Shown here: positions 1-8,730 of the stretch, piece after piece
Numbering within the stretch: the stretch's first letter is position 1
Layout: the number at the start of each line of letters is the position of its first letter
Origin: Methylacidiphilum sp. Yel
GTDB taxonomy: Bacteria > Verrucomicrobiota > Verrucomicrobiia > Methylacidiphilales > Methylacidiphilaceae
Reading direction: 5' to 3'
NCBI RefSeq assembly: GCF_004421185.1
Contig: NZ_LXQB01000010.1
Location: 24,001 to 88,000, forward strand
DNA length: 64,000 bases
Position numbers and translations under genes: made by a program
The notes under the pieces: model-generated
Told to the model about the DNA's origin: nothing
Databases searched by the model: none
What the model saw: only the letters and a program-made list of their open reading frames with translations

Positions 1-1206
1 CTTTTTGTTTTCAGTATGGTATCTGGAAACAGTGCCAGCGTACTCCGTGCTTTTTCTGCTGCTGTTTATTGTACTATCGGTTGGTTTCTCAAAAGAAAGG
101 TTAGTGGACTTAATTGCTGGGCTTTTACTCTTCTTCTTTTCTTGCTTATTGATCCTCTTTCAATAATGGATGCAAGTTTAGAACTCTCTTATTCAGTTGT
201 TTTGGCATTATTGCTTCTTTCAAAGCCACTTTTTGAGTTATTTTATAGTTTTTTTAAACTGGATCCGTATTTGCCATCAGAACTGGCACCAATAGGCAAG
301 CAATTCATTAATCGGATTGGAAAATCCTTTTGCCTTCTTTTATCAACTTCACTCTCCGCTTGGCTAGGAGCCTGGCCATGGGAGTTTTGCATCTTTCACT
401 CCATCTGCTGGTTAGGGATTTTCTATAACATCATCGCGGTTCCTATTGCTGAAATGATCGTACTGCTAGGTTCTCTAGCGGCAGTCAGTGGTTTTGTTTC
501 AGGTTTGTTAGCCTCTATTTTAAACAAAATTACGCATCTGTTCCTACTGCTATTACTAGCTATTGTGCATTCGTCTACCAAAATTCCAGGGGCTATAATT
601 TCCGTACCAGATATGAAAATCTTATCCCATCCTTTTGACTCATGGCTTTATGTTGCGCAGGCACAATCCGGTTATTTTTTGGCTATAAAAAATAAGAAAA
701 ATTATTTCATAGTTAACTCCTTACAGCCATGGGAAGAAGAGCGTCTCATGCCAATTCTACAAAAAGCATTATTTTTTCCATACAATTCTCCCTCTTTAAC
801 ATTTCGAAATGGTGAATGGTTCTATAAAGAGAAGTCGATAGGTAACCAATGGTGCAATGGGCTAGGAGATTCCGAAGGCTTGCGGTTGCTCTTTCGAGGG
901 AGAAGTCGAGGGGAGATACAATGTTTAATAGGAATAAAAAATAAAAATATTTTTTTTCGATCTCTTTCTACTCACAACTTTTCATCCATCAACGACTTAC
1001 AAATAGACTTATTGATTGAGCAATCGCTAGGATCTCACCAAAACCATCAATTACCATTTTCCTCTTTTATTAGAACCACTTATGGAAGGCGTCAGTTATC
1101 AGCCCCCCTTGTTCCTTTTTCTGTAGATTCTTCAAAAACATATTATGGAGAAGGAATATGGGTATTTGTAGGCAAAGAAAAACTGCAGATAATAGCTGAA
1201 AAATAA
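1..1206 (+). CDS. comEC: ComEC/Rec2-type DNA-uptake channel, C-terminal part (cut by window edge)
   Basis: The frame is already open at base 1, so the true start lies outside the window; the ATG at 16 is internal. About the first 190 residues are strongly hydrophobic helices. They begin with a short NSASVLRA segment that resembles the conserved part of the ComEC competence domain (PF03772), which forms the inner-membrane channel for single-stranded DNA in natural transformation. The last 200 or so residues look soluble. Many ComEC proteins end in a metallo-beta-lactamase-like domain, but I see no HxHxDH motif here, so that domain is absent or degenerate. The gene ends 3 bases before the stop of the convergent methyltransferase gene. 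The family call is fairly secure, but activity is unproven. Confidence 0.68.
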   Translation, partial: LFVFSMVSGNSASVLRAFSAAVYCTIGWFLKRKVSGLNCWAFTLLLFLLIDPLSIMDASLELSYSVVLALLLLSKPLFELFYSFFKLDPYLPSELAPIGKQFINRIGKSFCLLLSTSLSAWLGAWPWEFCIFHSICWLGIFYNIIAVPIAEMIVLLGSLAAVSGFVSGLLASILNKITHLFLLLLLAIVHSSTKIPGAIISVPDMKILSHPFDSWLYVAQAQSGYFLAIKNKKNYFIVNSLQPWEEERLMPILQKALFFPYNSPSLTFRNGEWFYKEKSIGNQWCNGLGDSEGLRLLFRGRSRGEIQCLIGIKNKNIFFRSLSTHNFSSINDLQIDLLIEQSLGSHQNHQLPFSSFIRTTYGRRQLSAPLVPFSVDSSKTYYGEGIWVFVGKEKLQIIAEK

Positions 1207-1208
1207 GC

Positions 1209-2207
1209 CTAATTAGTTGGCATTTTGTGTTGTAAAAGCCACACCCCTTCTTCTTTATTGTGGAGTATCCACCGACCAAGCACCTTGTAATGCCATTTTG
1301 AAAAAAACTCCTCCAGTCTTTCCACTGTAAACCGATAGCTATAAAATAGGCGTAATGGCTTGCCTTTGCTTATCGGCACTTCCTTGCCCCTACCTACAGG
1401 GATAGACCCATTTTCCTTCCAATATACCGTTGCTTCAATTCGAAAAAAATTGTTTTCCATTCCGATCGAAATGTTAAACAACTCCGTTTTATCCTCTATT
1501 CCCCAATCCCGAAGGATTTCTGTTAGCCATAAACGAGTTTCGGCATTGTCGTATTGATCAAGAACAGATTCAATGCCTTCAAGATAATCTTCTGTAGATT
1601 CGGTTTTGACTGGTGCCAAATGGGCGCTTAAAACTAAATAATCATTTGATGAAAGGACTGATTCGAGGCTTCTGAAAAGCAAGAAAGGATCGATATTGGG
1701 TAGGATCCCAAAAAGAGTAAAAATTCTTCGTTTCATATGATCTGTTTGTAAAGCTTCGAGTGTGTCTTTCCAAAGAATGTCGGATAAAATGGGGGTTATT
1801 TTCTCTTTGTTGATTGGACAATGGATACAGGCTTCAAGAAGAAGTTGTAAGCTTGTATCGATGCAAATCCAGTTCAGCTCGCTGGCGATTGTTAGCAGTT
1901 CATTGAGAAAAATATGATCTTTTTCTCCTGTTCCACATCCCAAACTAATAAGTTCATAGGGAAGAGATGCCTGTAGATAGGGAATAACGTTCTTCAGTGT
2001 ATCTTTATAAAACTGATAACCTTGCGCATCTTTAAAAGGCGAATAACGTTCGAAGACTCTTTTCCATAGAAAAGATTGCCATGCAGTCGAATAATGAAAA
2101 ATAGGGTCTATTTCACCATGTACAAGACAGTTATATTTTCTTTCTTCCCAAGCTGATAAGGAATGGGAAAGAAAAACTTGAATAGGAAAATATGAAATAG
2201 ACTTCAT
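1209..2207 (-). CDS. EgtD-like SAM-dependent methyltransferase (Methyltransf_33 type)
   Basis: This 332-residue soluble protein has a SAM-binding glycine motif, GCGTG, at residues 90-94, followed by a CIDTS segment that fits the acidic end of the second strand. The layout, with a long N-terminal region before the motif, an LFGILPNIDP stretch where EgtD proteins have their GN-type segment, and an aromatic C-terminus, resembles the histidine-specific methyltransferase family (PF10017), whose best known member makes hercynine for ergothioneine. No EgtB-like partner is visible, so the substrate cannot be assigned. The gene is transcribed toward the ComEC gene, with 2 bases between their ends. A remote class I methyltransferase of another family is the alternative. 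Confidence 0.6.
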   Translation of the reverse strand: MKSISYFPIQVFLSHSLSAWEERKYNCLVHGEIDPIFHYSTAWQSFLWKRVFERYSPFKDAQGYQFYKDTLKNVIPYLQASLPYELISLGCGTGEKDHIFLNELLTIASELNWICIDTSLQLLLEACIHCPINKEKITPILSDILWKDTLEALQTDHMKRRIFTLFGILPNIDPFLLFRSLESVLSSNDYLVLSAHLAPVKTESTEDYLEGIESVLDQYDNAETRLWLTEILRDWGIEDKTELFNISIGMENNFFRIEATVYWKENGSIPVGRGKEVPISKGKPLRLFYSYRFTVERLEEFFSKWHYKVLGRWILHNKEEGVWLLQHKMPTN

Positions 2208-2278
2208 CGAAATAAAATGAATAAATTGTTTTTTCTTTACAATGAGTAAAAGAAAAATTTCTTCATAACCACATAGCC

Positions 2279-3007
2279 ATGATAGGAAAAGAGAAAGTCG
2301 TTTTGGTCACTGGGGGGGCTAAAGGATTAGGAGCCTATTTGTGCCGAAAGCTTAGCTCGGAAGATTGGAGTGTCGTCATCCACTACTACAAAAGTGAAGA
2401 ACAAGCCTTTGCTTTGGAAAAGGAATTTGAAAAGGAAGGAAAAAAGGCGCTCACGGTTCAAGCAGACCTTTCTAAACAGAACGAAGCAAGGGGAATTATT
2501 GATAAAATTAGGGCAGTTTTTGGACGACTAGATGCGGTCATCAATAATTCTGGTGTCTATGATGCCGTTCCTCTAGAATTAACAGAAGAAAAGGATTGGT
2601 TTCGGGGAATTAATTCTACAGCTAGCGCGGTCTTATTTACCACTCTTGCCTCATTGCCTCTTTTAAGGCTTTCAGGCAGAGGAAGGATTGTCAATATAGG
2701 CGATTCGAGTTGTGACCGAATCGGAAGTAGGGAAATGGCACTTGGATATCATTTAGGCAAAATAGGAGTGTATCTTTTAACCAAATCCTTTGCTAGGGAA
2801 AATGCCCGTTATGGCATCACCGTTAATGTCGTTTCTCCAGGTTATCTTGAAAACAGCCAAGGACTTCCCCCACTTAGTAAAATTCCAGCTGGCCGATATG
2901 GTACCTTTGAAGATATATGGCGTGGAGTAAAATTTTTTTTGGATGAAAAACAGAGTTATATTACTGGCTCTCATCTCATTGTAAGCGGAGGATGGAATCT
3001 TCGATGA
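2279..3007 (+). CDS. Short-chain dehydrogenase/reductase, possibly pteridine/FolM-like
   Basis: This is a classical SDR of 242 residues. The cofactor motif TGGAKGLG lies at 11-18, NNSG at 89-92, and the catalytic pair is Tyr157 and Lys161 in YHLGK, with a serine at about 143. The C-terminus has the SGG segment common to SDRs. It reduces or oxidises a small substrate with NAD(P)H in the cytoplasm. Size and the HYYKSEEQA stretch after the second strand suggest a pteridine reductase or FolM-like enzyme, but 3-oxoacyl-ACP reductases look similar. Riboflavin synthase follows on the same strand 53 bp downstream, so a link to pterin or flavin metabolism is possible but not shown. Confidence 0.7.
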   Translation: MIGKEKVVLVTGGAKGLGAYLCRKLSSEDWSVVIHYYKSEEQAFALEKEFEKEGKKALTVQADLSKQNEARGIIDKIRAVFGRLDAVINNSGVYDAVPLELTEEKDWFRGINSTASAVLFTTLASLPLLRLSGRGRIVNIGDSSCDRIGSREMALGYHLGKIGVYLLTKSFARENARYGITVNVVSPGYLENSQGLPPLSKIPAGRYGTFEDIWRGVKFFLDEKQSYITGSHLIVSGGWNLR

Positions 3008-3060
3008 GGGATTGGATAGACTTTTAAAGATTAAAGAAAAAGAAACGATTAAGGTTTAAG

Positions 3061-3663
3061 ATGTTCACAGGGATTATCGAATCGATGGGAATCGTTGAGC
3101 GGCTACCTGATTCAAAAAACAAAACCCTCAGCATAAAAGTAGGATGTCTTGCTGCTGAATTAAAGCCAGGAATGAGCCTTGCAGTCAATGGCTGCTGTCT
3201 AACAGTTACGCAGATAATGGAAGAGGAGGTGCAGTTTTTCATTCTTGAAGAAACTCTACGTGCTACCACCTTGGGAGAATTGAAAATGGGCGAAGAAGTA
3301 AATTTGGAACTTCCTCTAAGGATGAGCGATCGGTTCGGGGGCCATTTTGTTACAGGCCATGTGGATTGCAAGCAAACCATATGTGCGGTCGAAAAATTAG
3401 GAGAGGAAAAAGAGATATGGATACATTATCCTTCCTTTGCTAAATGCTATATGGTTCCTAAAGGCTCAATTGCCGTTGAAGGGATTAGTCTGACTATAGG
3501 GAAGATAACTAATGAAAGTTTTTGTGTTTGGATCACTCCCTTTACTTTAAACCATACAAATTTACGGACCAAAAGACCGGGAGACAAAGTCAACCTGGAG
3601 TTTGATCTTTTGGCAAAATATGCTCAAAAAATCATAAACGAACGGTTGGGCACTAATGACTGA
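3061..3663 (+). CDS. ribE: Riboflavin synthase alpha subunit
   Basis: The enzyme dismutates two 6,7-dimethyl-8-ribityllumazine molecules into riboflavin and the pyrimidinedione precursor. The protein starts with MFTGIIES, the hallmark N-terminus. It contains the expected internal duplication: a first lumazine-binding barrel at 1-96, and a second that opens with HFVTGHVD at about 95-102. At 200 residues it has the normal length. No other rib gene is adjacent, so the pathway genes are dispersed. The following 650 bp hold no recognisable gene. Confidence 0.93.
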   Translation: MFTGIIESMGIVERLPDSKNKTLSIKVGCLAAELKPGMSLAVNGCCLTVTQIMEEEVQFFILEETLRATTLGELKMGEEVNLELPLRMSDRFGGHFVTGHVDCKQTICAVEKLGEEKEIWIHYPSFAKCYMVPKGSIAVEGISLTIGKITNESFCVWITPFTLNHTNLRTKRPGDKVNLEFDLLAKYAQKIINERLGTND

Positions 3664-4316
3664 ATTGTTATGGAATGGTGGGGAGGGGGCCCGCTCTCAA
3701 TGGAGAGGGGAGAGAAGGTTAGCTGGAAGAATTGCTATTTTTCATCTCATGAGAGCTGAACGCAGCGGACTGCCCATTTGTTGTTTCTGATGAGACAGCC
3801 TATTAAGTTTTGGAAAGCATTCTTTCCCTTTAAGCGAACTCTATCCTCGAGAAGTTTTAACAGGAATTCCACTGCTCATAATGGTAGAGCTGATATACAA
3901 CGCCCTTGTTTCTCTCCACGGCCAATAAGTGGAAGTCGAATAGATTGCTGTATTCAAAGATCAATGGCTTGCGAGTACTTTCTATTTCAGTTCTTCGCAG
4001 TGGTACTTTACGATCCATAGGCAATAATTGGCAATTTGATAGGTGCCTATAGGTGTTCGTTTTAGCAAGCCAAGAACAACTTCCGGATATCATATTATTT
4101 TGATATAAAAAAAGGCAAAAGGCCTTTCTTAGCCAATGATATAATGTTGAGCTCTTAGCTGTTTAAAAAGTGAATTTTCTGGAAAAAGGCTAAGGGATGC
4201 TTTTCTTGAAAGTCTCAAATGAATGCTTTACAACTATCTCTCACATGGTATATAAGTTGGGGTTCTCGCTCTGAAGCCTTATTGCAACTAAAAATACAAC
4301 ATAAGGAATCTTTGTA
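3664..4316. other. Gene-poor interval of about 650 bp, possible decayed gene
   Basis: I find no intact gene here. On the + strand a 44-codon frame opens with ATG at 3656, overlapping the ribE end, and contains HLMRAERSGLP before a stop at about 3788. The same frame then gives a coding-like stretch (FPLSELYPREVL) that is interrupted by further stops. This could be a degraded gene, but I recognise no family. The last 90 bp hold a candidate promoter for rfbB. Confidence 0.35.
4227..4254 (+). promoter_or_regulatory. Candidate sigma-70 promoter of rfbB
   Basis: TTTACA at 4227-4232 and TATATA at 4249-4254 are separated by 16 bases, about 60 bp before the rfbB start. The elements are near consensus. 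In AT-rich DNA such matches also arise by chance, so this is a plausible site only. Confidence 0.35.
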
Positions 4317-5405
4317 ATGAAAATTCTTGTTACTGGTGGGGCGGGTTTTATTGGATCCAATTTTTGTGATTATTGTTTTTCAAATGAGCCTTTAAGCATG
4401 ATAGAAAAAATAATCGTTATCGATAAGCTTGGCTATTCTGGATCGATTGAAAATATAAAAGAACTTCAAAAAAGAGATAATTTTGTATTTATACAAGCTG
4501 ATATTTGTGATCAAAAAATAGTCTCTAACATTTTATTCGAGGAGAAGATTAACGCGATTGTTCATTTTGCAGCTGAATCGCATGTGGATCGATCGATCGA
4601 TAATCCAGAAATTTTTGTGCAATCCAATGTTCTTGGGACTTTTAAACTTTTGGAGAGTTCCTTCCATTATGTCTCTTCTCTTTCTAGAAAAGAGAGGGAG
4701 AAATTTCGGTTTGTGCACATTTCAACAGATGAAGTCTATGGCTCCATTCCATTGGAGGCTCCCCCTGTAAAAGAGGGCGGAGTATATGATCCTTCCAGTC
4801 CCTATTCAGCCTCAAAAGCAGCTTCAGATCATTTTGTCCTTGCCTATCATAAGACCTATGGATTTCCAGCGATAATTACCCATAGTTCCAATAACTACGG
4901 ACCTCGACAACATCCAGAAAAAATGATTCCACATATGATTTGTAATGCGTTGGAGGAAAAGGAACTCCCTGTGTATGGAAAAGGGTTGAATGTTAGAGAT
5001 TGGATCTATGTCGAAGATCATTGTGCAGGCATATGGAGAGTTCTAAATCGGGGAAGGCTTGGAGGGGTATATCATATTGCTAAAGGAAAGGGAATGACCA
5101 ATTTCGAGCTTGTTCAAAAAATATGTTCCCAATTAGATGAACTCTTTCCAAGATCTTCTGGAAGAAAGTATGCTGAGCTCATTCGTTTTGTAATTGATCG
5201 ACCAGGTCATGATTTAAGATATGCGATCGATGTCGCCAAGATGAAAAATGAATTGGGATGGGAGGCTCAGGTAGAATTGGAGGATGGGTTGCGGAAAACG
5301 ATTTTATGGTATGTCCAACATAAAGAGTGGATTCAGTCAGTATTGGATAGAGGGTATCTATTAAAAAGACAAGGACTCTATCGATCGGTAGGGAATAATG
5401 CATAA
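4317..5405 (+). CDS. rfbB: dTDP-glucose 4,6-dehydratase
   Basis: This extended SDR makes dTDP-4-keto-6-deoxyglucose, a precursor of dTDP-rhamnose and other deoxysugars for surface polysaccharides. TGGAGFIGSNFC at 6-17 binds NAD. The dehydratase signature STDEVYG supplies Thr137, Asp138 and Glu139, and YSASK gives Tyr163 and Lys167. The length of 362 residues is normal. rfbA follows with a 48-bp gap and the two are probably co-transcribed. rfbC and rfbD, needed to finish dTDP-rhamnose, are not in the window, so either they lie elsewhere or the product is another deoxysugar. Confidence 0.93.
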   Translation: MKILVTGGAGFIGSNFCDYCFSNEPLSMIEKIIVIDKLGYSGSIENIKELQKRDNFVFIQADICDQKIVSNILFEEKINAIVHFAAESHVDRSIDNPEIFVQSNVLGTFKLLESSFHYVSSLSRKEREKFRFVHISTDEVYGSIPLEAPPVKEGGVYDPSSPYSASKAASDHFVLAYHKTYGFPAIITHSSNNYGPRQHPEKMIPHMICNALEEKELPVYGKGLNVRDWIYVEDHCAGIWRVLNRGRLGGVYHIAKGKGMTNFELVQKICSQLDELFPRSSGRKYAELIRFVIDRPGHDLRYAIDVAKMKNELGWEAQVELEDGLRKTILWYVQHKEWIQSVLDRGYLLKRQGLYRSVGNNA

Positions 5406-5453
5406 AGTTGAATTTTCTTGAGTCAACCTAAAGGAATAAAGAATGGGGAAGTT

Positions 5454-6341
5454 ATGGAAAGATGTGGTATTGTCCTTGCTGGAGGAACTGGAAGCAGGCT
5501 TTATCCAGTAACTGTATCTCTTAGCAAACAACTGCTTCCAATTCACGACAAACCGATGATCTACTATCCCATTTCCATATTGATGTTGGCAAACATCAGA
5601 GACATACTGTTGATTTCAACCCCTCGTGACATAGGGTTGTTTGAAAGGCTCTTAGGAGATGGTTCACAATTCGGACTCCATTTTAGCTATGCGGTACAAC
5701 CTTATCCTAATGGACTTGCCGAAGCCTACCTTATCGGTGAGAAATTTCTCAATGGAAGGCCTTCTTGTTTGGTACTTGGTGACAATTTGTTATATGGACA
5801 CAGCTTAAGTGCAACTTTAAACAAAGCAGCGCAAAAAAAACATGGGGCGACAATATTTGGCTATCATGTTTCGAACCCTTCTGCTTATGGTGTTGTGGAA
5901 TTCGACCAATCTATGAAAGTTGTATCGATAGAAGAAAAACCTGCCAAACCAAAATCTTCCTTTGCAGTGCCTGGGATCTATTTTTATGACGGTAGGGCTT
6001 CTTTTTTTGCTAGCCAACTGAAGCCATCGGCTAGAGGCGAGTTGGAGATAACTGATCTCAATAAGAAATACTTAGAAGAGGGCAGTCTTGAGGTTGAGCT
6101 GCTGGGAAGAGGGATAGCTTGGTTGGATACAGGTACGCATGATCTGCTCTATGATGCTTCACTGTTTGTGAAAACCATAGAGCAAAGGCAAGGATTAAAA
6201 ATTGGCTGTCTAGAAGAGATAGCCTACCACAAAGGATGGATTGGGCCTCAGGAACTTCATTCTCAGATAGAAAAGATGGGGAATTCCACGTATTCAGCTT
6301 ACCTTCGTCATCTGCTAGAAGTTCCAAGATCAGCTGTTTAA
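5454..6341 (+). CDS. rfbA: Glucose-1-phosphate thymidylyltransferase
   Basis: The protein couples dTTP and glucose-1-phosphate to dTDP-glucose, the substrate of the preceding gene product. The nucleotide-binding motif [11 protein letters not shown] appears within the first 20 residues, VLGDN follows near 110, and EEKP lies near 160, all typical of RmlA. I place the start at ATG 5454, which has a GGGGAAG ribosome site just before it and gives 295 residues, the family length. A longer frame with a TTG at 5418 adds 12 residues that the family lacks. Confidence 0.93.
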   Translation: MERCGIVLAGGTGSRLYPVTVSLSKQLLPIHDKPMIYYPISILMLANIRDILLISTPRDIGLFERLLGDGSQFGLHFSYAVQPYPNGLAEAYLIGEKFLNGRPSCLVLGDNLLYGHSLSATLNKAAQKKHGATIFGYHVSNPSAYGVVEFDQSMKVVSIEEKPAKPKSSFAVPGIYFYDGRASFFASQLKPSARGELEITDLNKKYLEEGSLEVELLGRGIAWLDTGTHDLLYDASLFVKTIEQRQGLKIGCLEEIAYHKGWIGPQELHSQIEKMGNSTYSAYLRHLLEVPRSAV

Positions 6342-6842
6342 ATCTAGCCTTTTCATAGAAACCGCCAACTAAAACTAGCCAAACCATACCACAATTTTTG
6401 AACTGAAATCAAAAAGTAATAGGTTCGATTCTGGCTCCAAAAAGCTACGAGGTGACTTTTCTTGGCTGAAAGGACAAGAGGGAGGATAGCACTCCCGCTA
6501 GCTGCCTATGGGCGCGGCCCCCATTCTGCATGAAGCTATAAAATGATAGTAGGTGCTGAGCATTCTAAAAATGGCGCATATGAATTAAGAATCTGGAAAA
6601 TTGAGGATCTTTTAACCATTTCCCTACCAATGTAATGCAACAATCTTAGGATTTGTTAGCTCAATTGTTTCTTTTGGGAAATTGCTCTTCAACGGCTATA
6701 TTTTATCGGTACTGTTAAAGTGTTCTCAGAGGGAATGGATTCAATGGGGATAGAATGCTTTGGCATAATGAAAAAGAAGAAACTTTTGGATTTTTGGTTA
6801 AAAAGGAACCCCCTGAGGTTTTTCCCAAGGGTATGAGAAACC
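6342..6842. other. Gene-poor interval of about 500 bp
   Basis: No gene, RNA or mobile element is recognisable on either strand. A short GC-rich patch at about 6480-6530 stands out from the AT-rich surroundings and includes a small GGGAG/CTCCC inverted repeat, without a T-run. The last part should contain the promoter of the pyruvate kinase gene. Confidence 0.4.
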
Positions 6843-8660
6843 ATGAGCCGGGCAGAACTTATCAATTCTTTGGTAGATCTATACAACGAAATTCTTCAAG
6901 CTGAAAAGGCTCATCAAAATCTTATTTACTCTGTCCATGAAGACAACAGATTAAGTGCAGCAAACCTTATTCATTATTTAGCGTTACGTCGCTTTGACCT
7001 TCGCCTGATCCAAGACGAACTCACTGATATAGGTATATCTTCTTTGGGACGTTCTGAATCTTGCGTCTTATGGAGTCTTGAAAATGTTCTCAATGCATTG
7101 GGGAAAAAAGTACATTCTCCGACCAAGCATATCAGTCGGAAAGAGGGCGCTGAATTGCTTCTACGAAACACGAGAAGACTTTTAGGAGAACCTCATCCAG
7201 GCTGTCAATCCAGTATTATGGTTACCCTGCCAACAGAAGCTGCTGAGAATCAGAAGCTTCTTGTGGATCTTCTAAATGCGGGCATGAATGTAATTCGAAT
7301 CAACTGTGCCCATGATTCTCCCGATGTATGGATTCGGATGATTGAAAATAGCCGCAGACTCTCTCAAGAATTAGGATATTCCTGTAAAATAGTGATGGAT
7401 TTACCTGGGCCGAAGTTGCGGATCGTAGCAATAGATCCATCTGTTAAAGCGTGTTTTTTTAGACCATTAAGAGATCCCTTTGGAAGAATAATAGAACCCG
7501 CTAAAGTTTGGATTGGTAAGGATGAATCCATGGCTGATCCAATCTTAGAAGCAGATTTGTTTTTGAAATTCGATAAAGAATGGATTGATGGGCTAAAAGC
7601 GGGAGATATTGTCAGGTTTTTTGATGCTAGAGGAAAAGCAAGAACTCTTAGAGTCGATCATGTAGTCGGAAGGGGATGGCTTTCTTATTCCACTCAAACA
7701 GGTTATCTGAAAGAAGGTATTGTTTTCGTTCATCTTCCTGATAGCCCAGAATTATCCCAAAGGGCTACGACTCTAAAAAGTCTTTCTCCGCAACAACCTT
7801 TTCTATTAGTCAAGAAAAATGATAGACTATGGATTCAGGGTGGCCAATCCCCTACAAAAGGAATAAAGCAAGAAGGTATAGTTGGTACGCTGTGGATTTC
7901 ACAGCCACAAATTCTCCTTGATGTGAAGGTGGATGAACCAATCTGGTTCGATGATGGGAAAATTGGAGGAAGAATACTCCAATGCGATGGCGATGGAGCT
8001 GTCGTAGAGATCACACATGCTCCCTCTAAAGGCTTAAAACTTCGTGTTGATAGAGGCATAAACCTTCCTGTATCAGATCTCAAAATTTCTGCAATAACTG
8101 ATCAAGATCTTAAGATTCTACCCTTTATTGGTCAGCATGCTGATGCTGTTGGAATTTCATTTTTAAGGATACCATCCGACATAGATGATCTTGAAAAGGC
8201 TTTGAACAACGAAAGAATACAGAATTTAGGTATAATCCTCAAAATCGAGACTAGAAAAGCTTTTGAAAACCTACCTTTAATTTTACTCAAAGCAATGAAA
8301 AATCGCAGTGTTGGAGTCATGATTGCTAGAGGAGATCTTGCCGTCGAATGTGGCTATGAAAGACTGGCTGAGGTTCAAGAAGAAATCCTTTGGATATCTG
8401 AAGCAGCGCACATTCCAGTCATTTGGGCTACTCAAGTTTTGGAGTCTTTAGCAAAAACTGGGATTCCTTCTAGAGCTGAAGTGACTGATGCAGCCATGGC
8501 TCAACGATCGGAATGTGTCATGCTCAATAAAGGGCCTTATATTGTTGAAGCGGTAAAATCACTGGTAGACATTTTGAAAAGAATGGAAACTCATCAGAGA
8601 AAAAAACGTTCCATGCTGCGCAAATTGCATATTGCTGGCCTTTTAAATCAACCTTTATAG
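6843..8660 (+). CDS. Atypical pyruvate kinase with N-terminal extension, lacking the C-terminal domain
   Basis: Pyruvate kinase makes pyruvate and ATP from phosphoenolpyruvate and ADP. Residues from about 123 match its barrel: GMNVIRINCAHDS at 147-159 corresponds to the usual RLNxSH region, MDLPGPKLR at 185-193, KIETR near 467, and IARGDLAVE at 494-502. WATQVLESL and SRAEVTDAA follow. Three things are unusual. There is a 120-residue helical N-terminal domain I do not recognise. About 150 extra residues sit before the B-domain-like KVDEPIWFDDG segment. The protein stops soon after the barrel, so the regulatory C-terminal domain is missing. It could be a non-allosteric form or have another phosphoenolpyruvate-linked job. 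Confidence 0.8.
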   Translation: MSRAELINSLVDLYNEILQAEKAHQNLIYSVHEDNRLSAANLIHYLALRRFDLRLIQDELTDIGISSLGRSESCVLWSLENVLNALGKKVHSPTKHISRKEGAELLLRNTRRLLGEPHPGCQSSIMVTLPTEAAENQKLLVDLLNAGMNVIRINCAHDSPDVWIRMIENSRRLSQELGYSCKIVMDLPGPKLRIVAIDPSVKACFFRPLRDPFGRIIEPAKVWIGKDESMADPILEADLFLKFDKEWIDGLKAGDIVRFFDARGKARTLRVDHVVGRGWLSYSTQTGYLKEGIVFVHLPDSPELSQRATTLKSLSPQQPFLLVKKNDRLWIQGGQSPTKGIKQEGIVGTLWISQPQILLDVKVDEPIWFDDGKIGGRILQCDGDGAVVEITHAPSKGLKLRVDRGINLPVSDLKISAITDQDLKILPFIGQHADAVGISFLRIPSDIDDLEKALNNERIQNLGIILKIETRKAFENLPLILLKAMKNRSVGVMIARGDLAVECGYERLAEVQEEILWISEAAHIPVIWATQVLESLAKTGIPSRAEVTDAAMAQRSECVMLNKGPYIVEAVKSLVDILKRMETHQRKKRSMLRKLHIAGLLNQPL

Positions 8661-8730
8661 AATAATTCCAAAAGGAGGGCAGCAAACAATGCCTTCAAAC
8701 TTTTCTGTTAAATTGGGAAAACTTGCAGCC

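Noticed and set aside
3778-4093. Two overlapping short frames on opposite strands after ribE
   Set aside because: Neither has a ribosome site or resembles a family; each lies opposite the other and looks like chance.
5418-5453. TTG start for a longer RfbA
   Set aside because: It adds twelve residues not seen in the family, and the ATG at 5454 has a good ribosome site.
6423-6440. GGTTCGATTC-like sequence resembling a tRNA T-arm
   Set aside because: The flanking bases do not form a 5-bp T-stem, and no anticodon or acceptor arm can be drawn around it.
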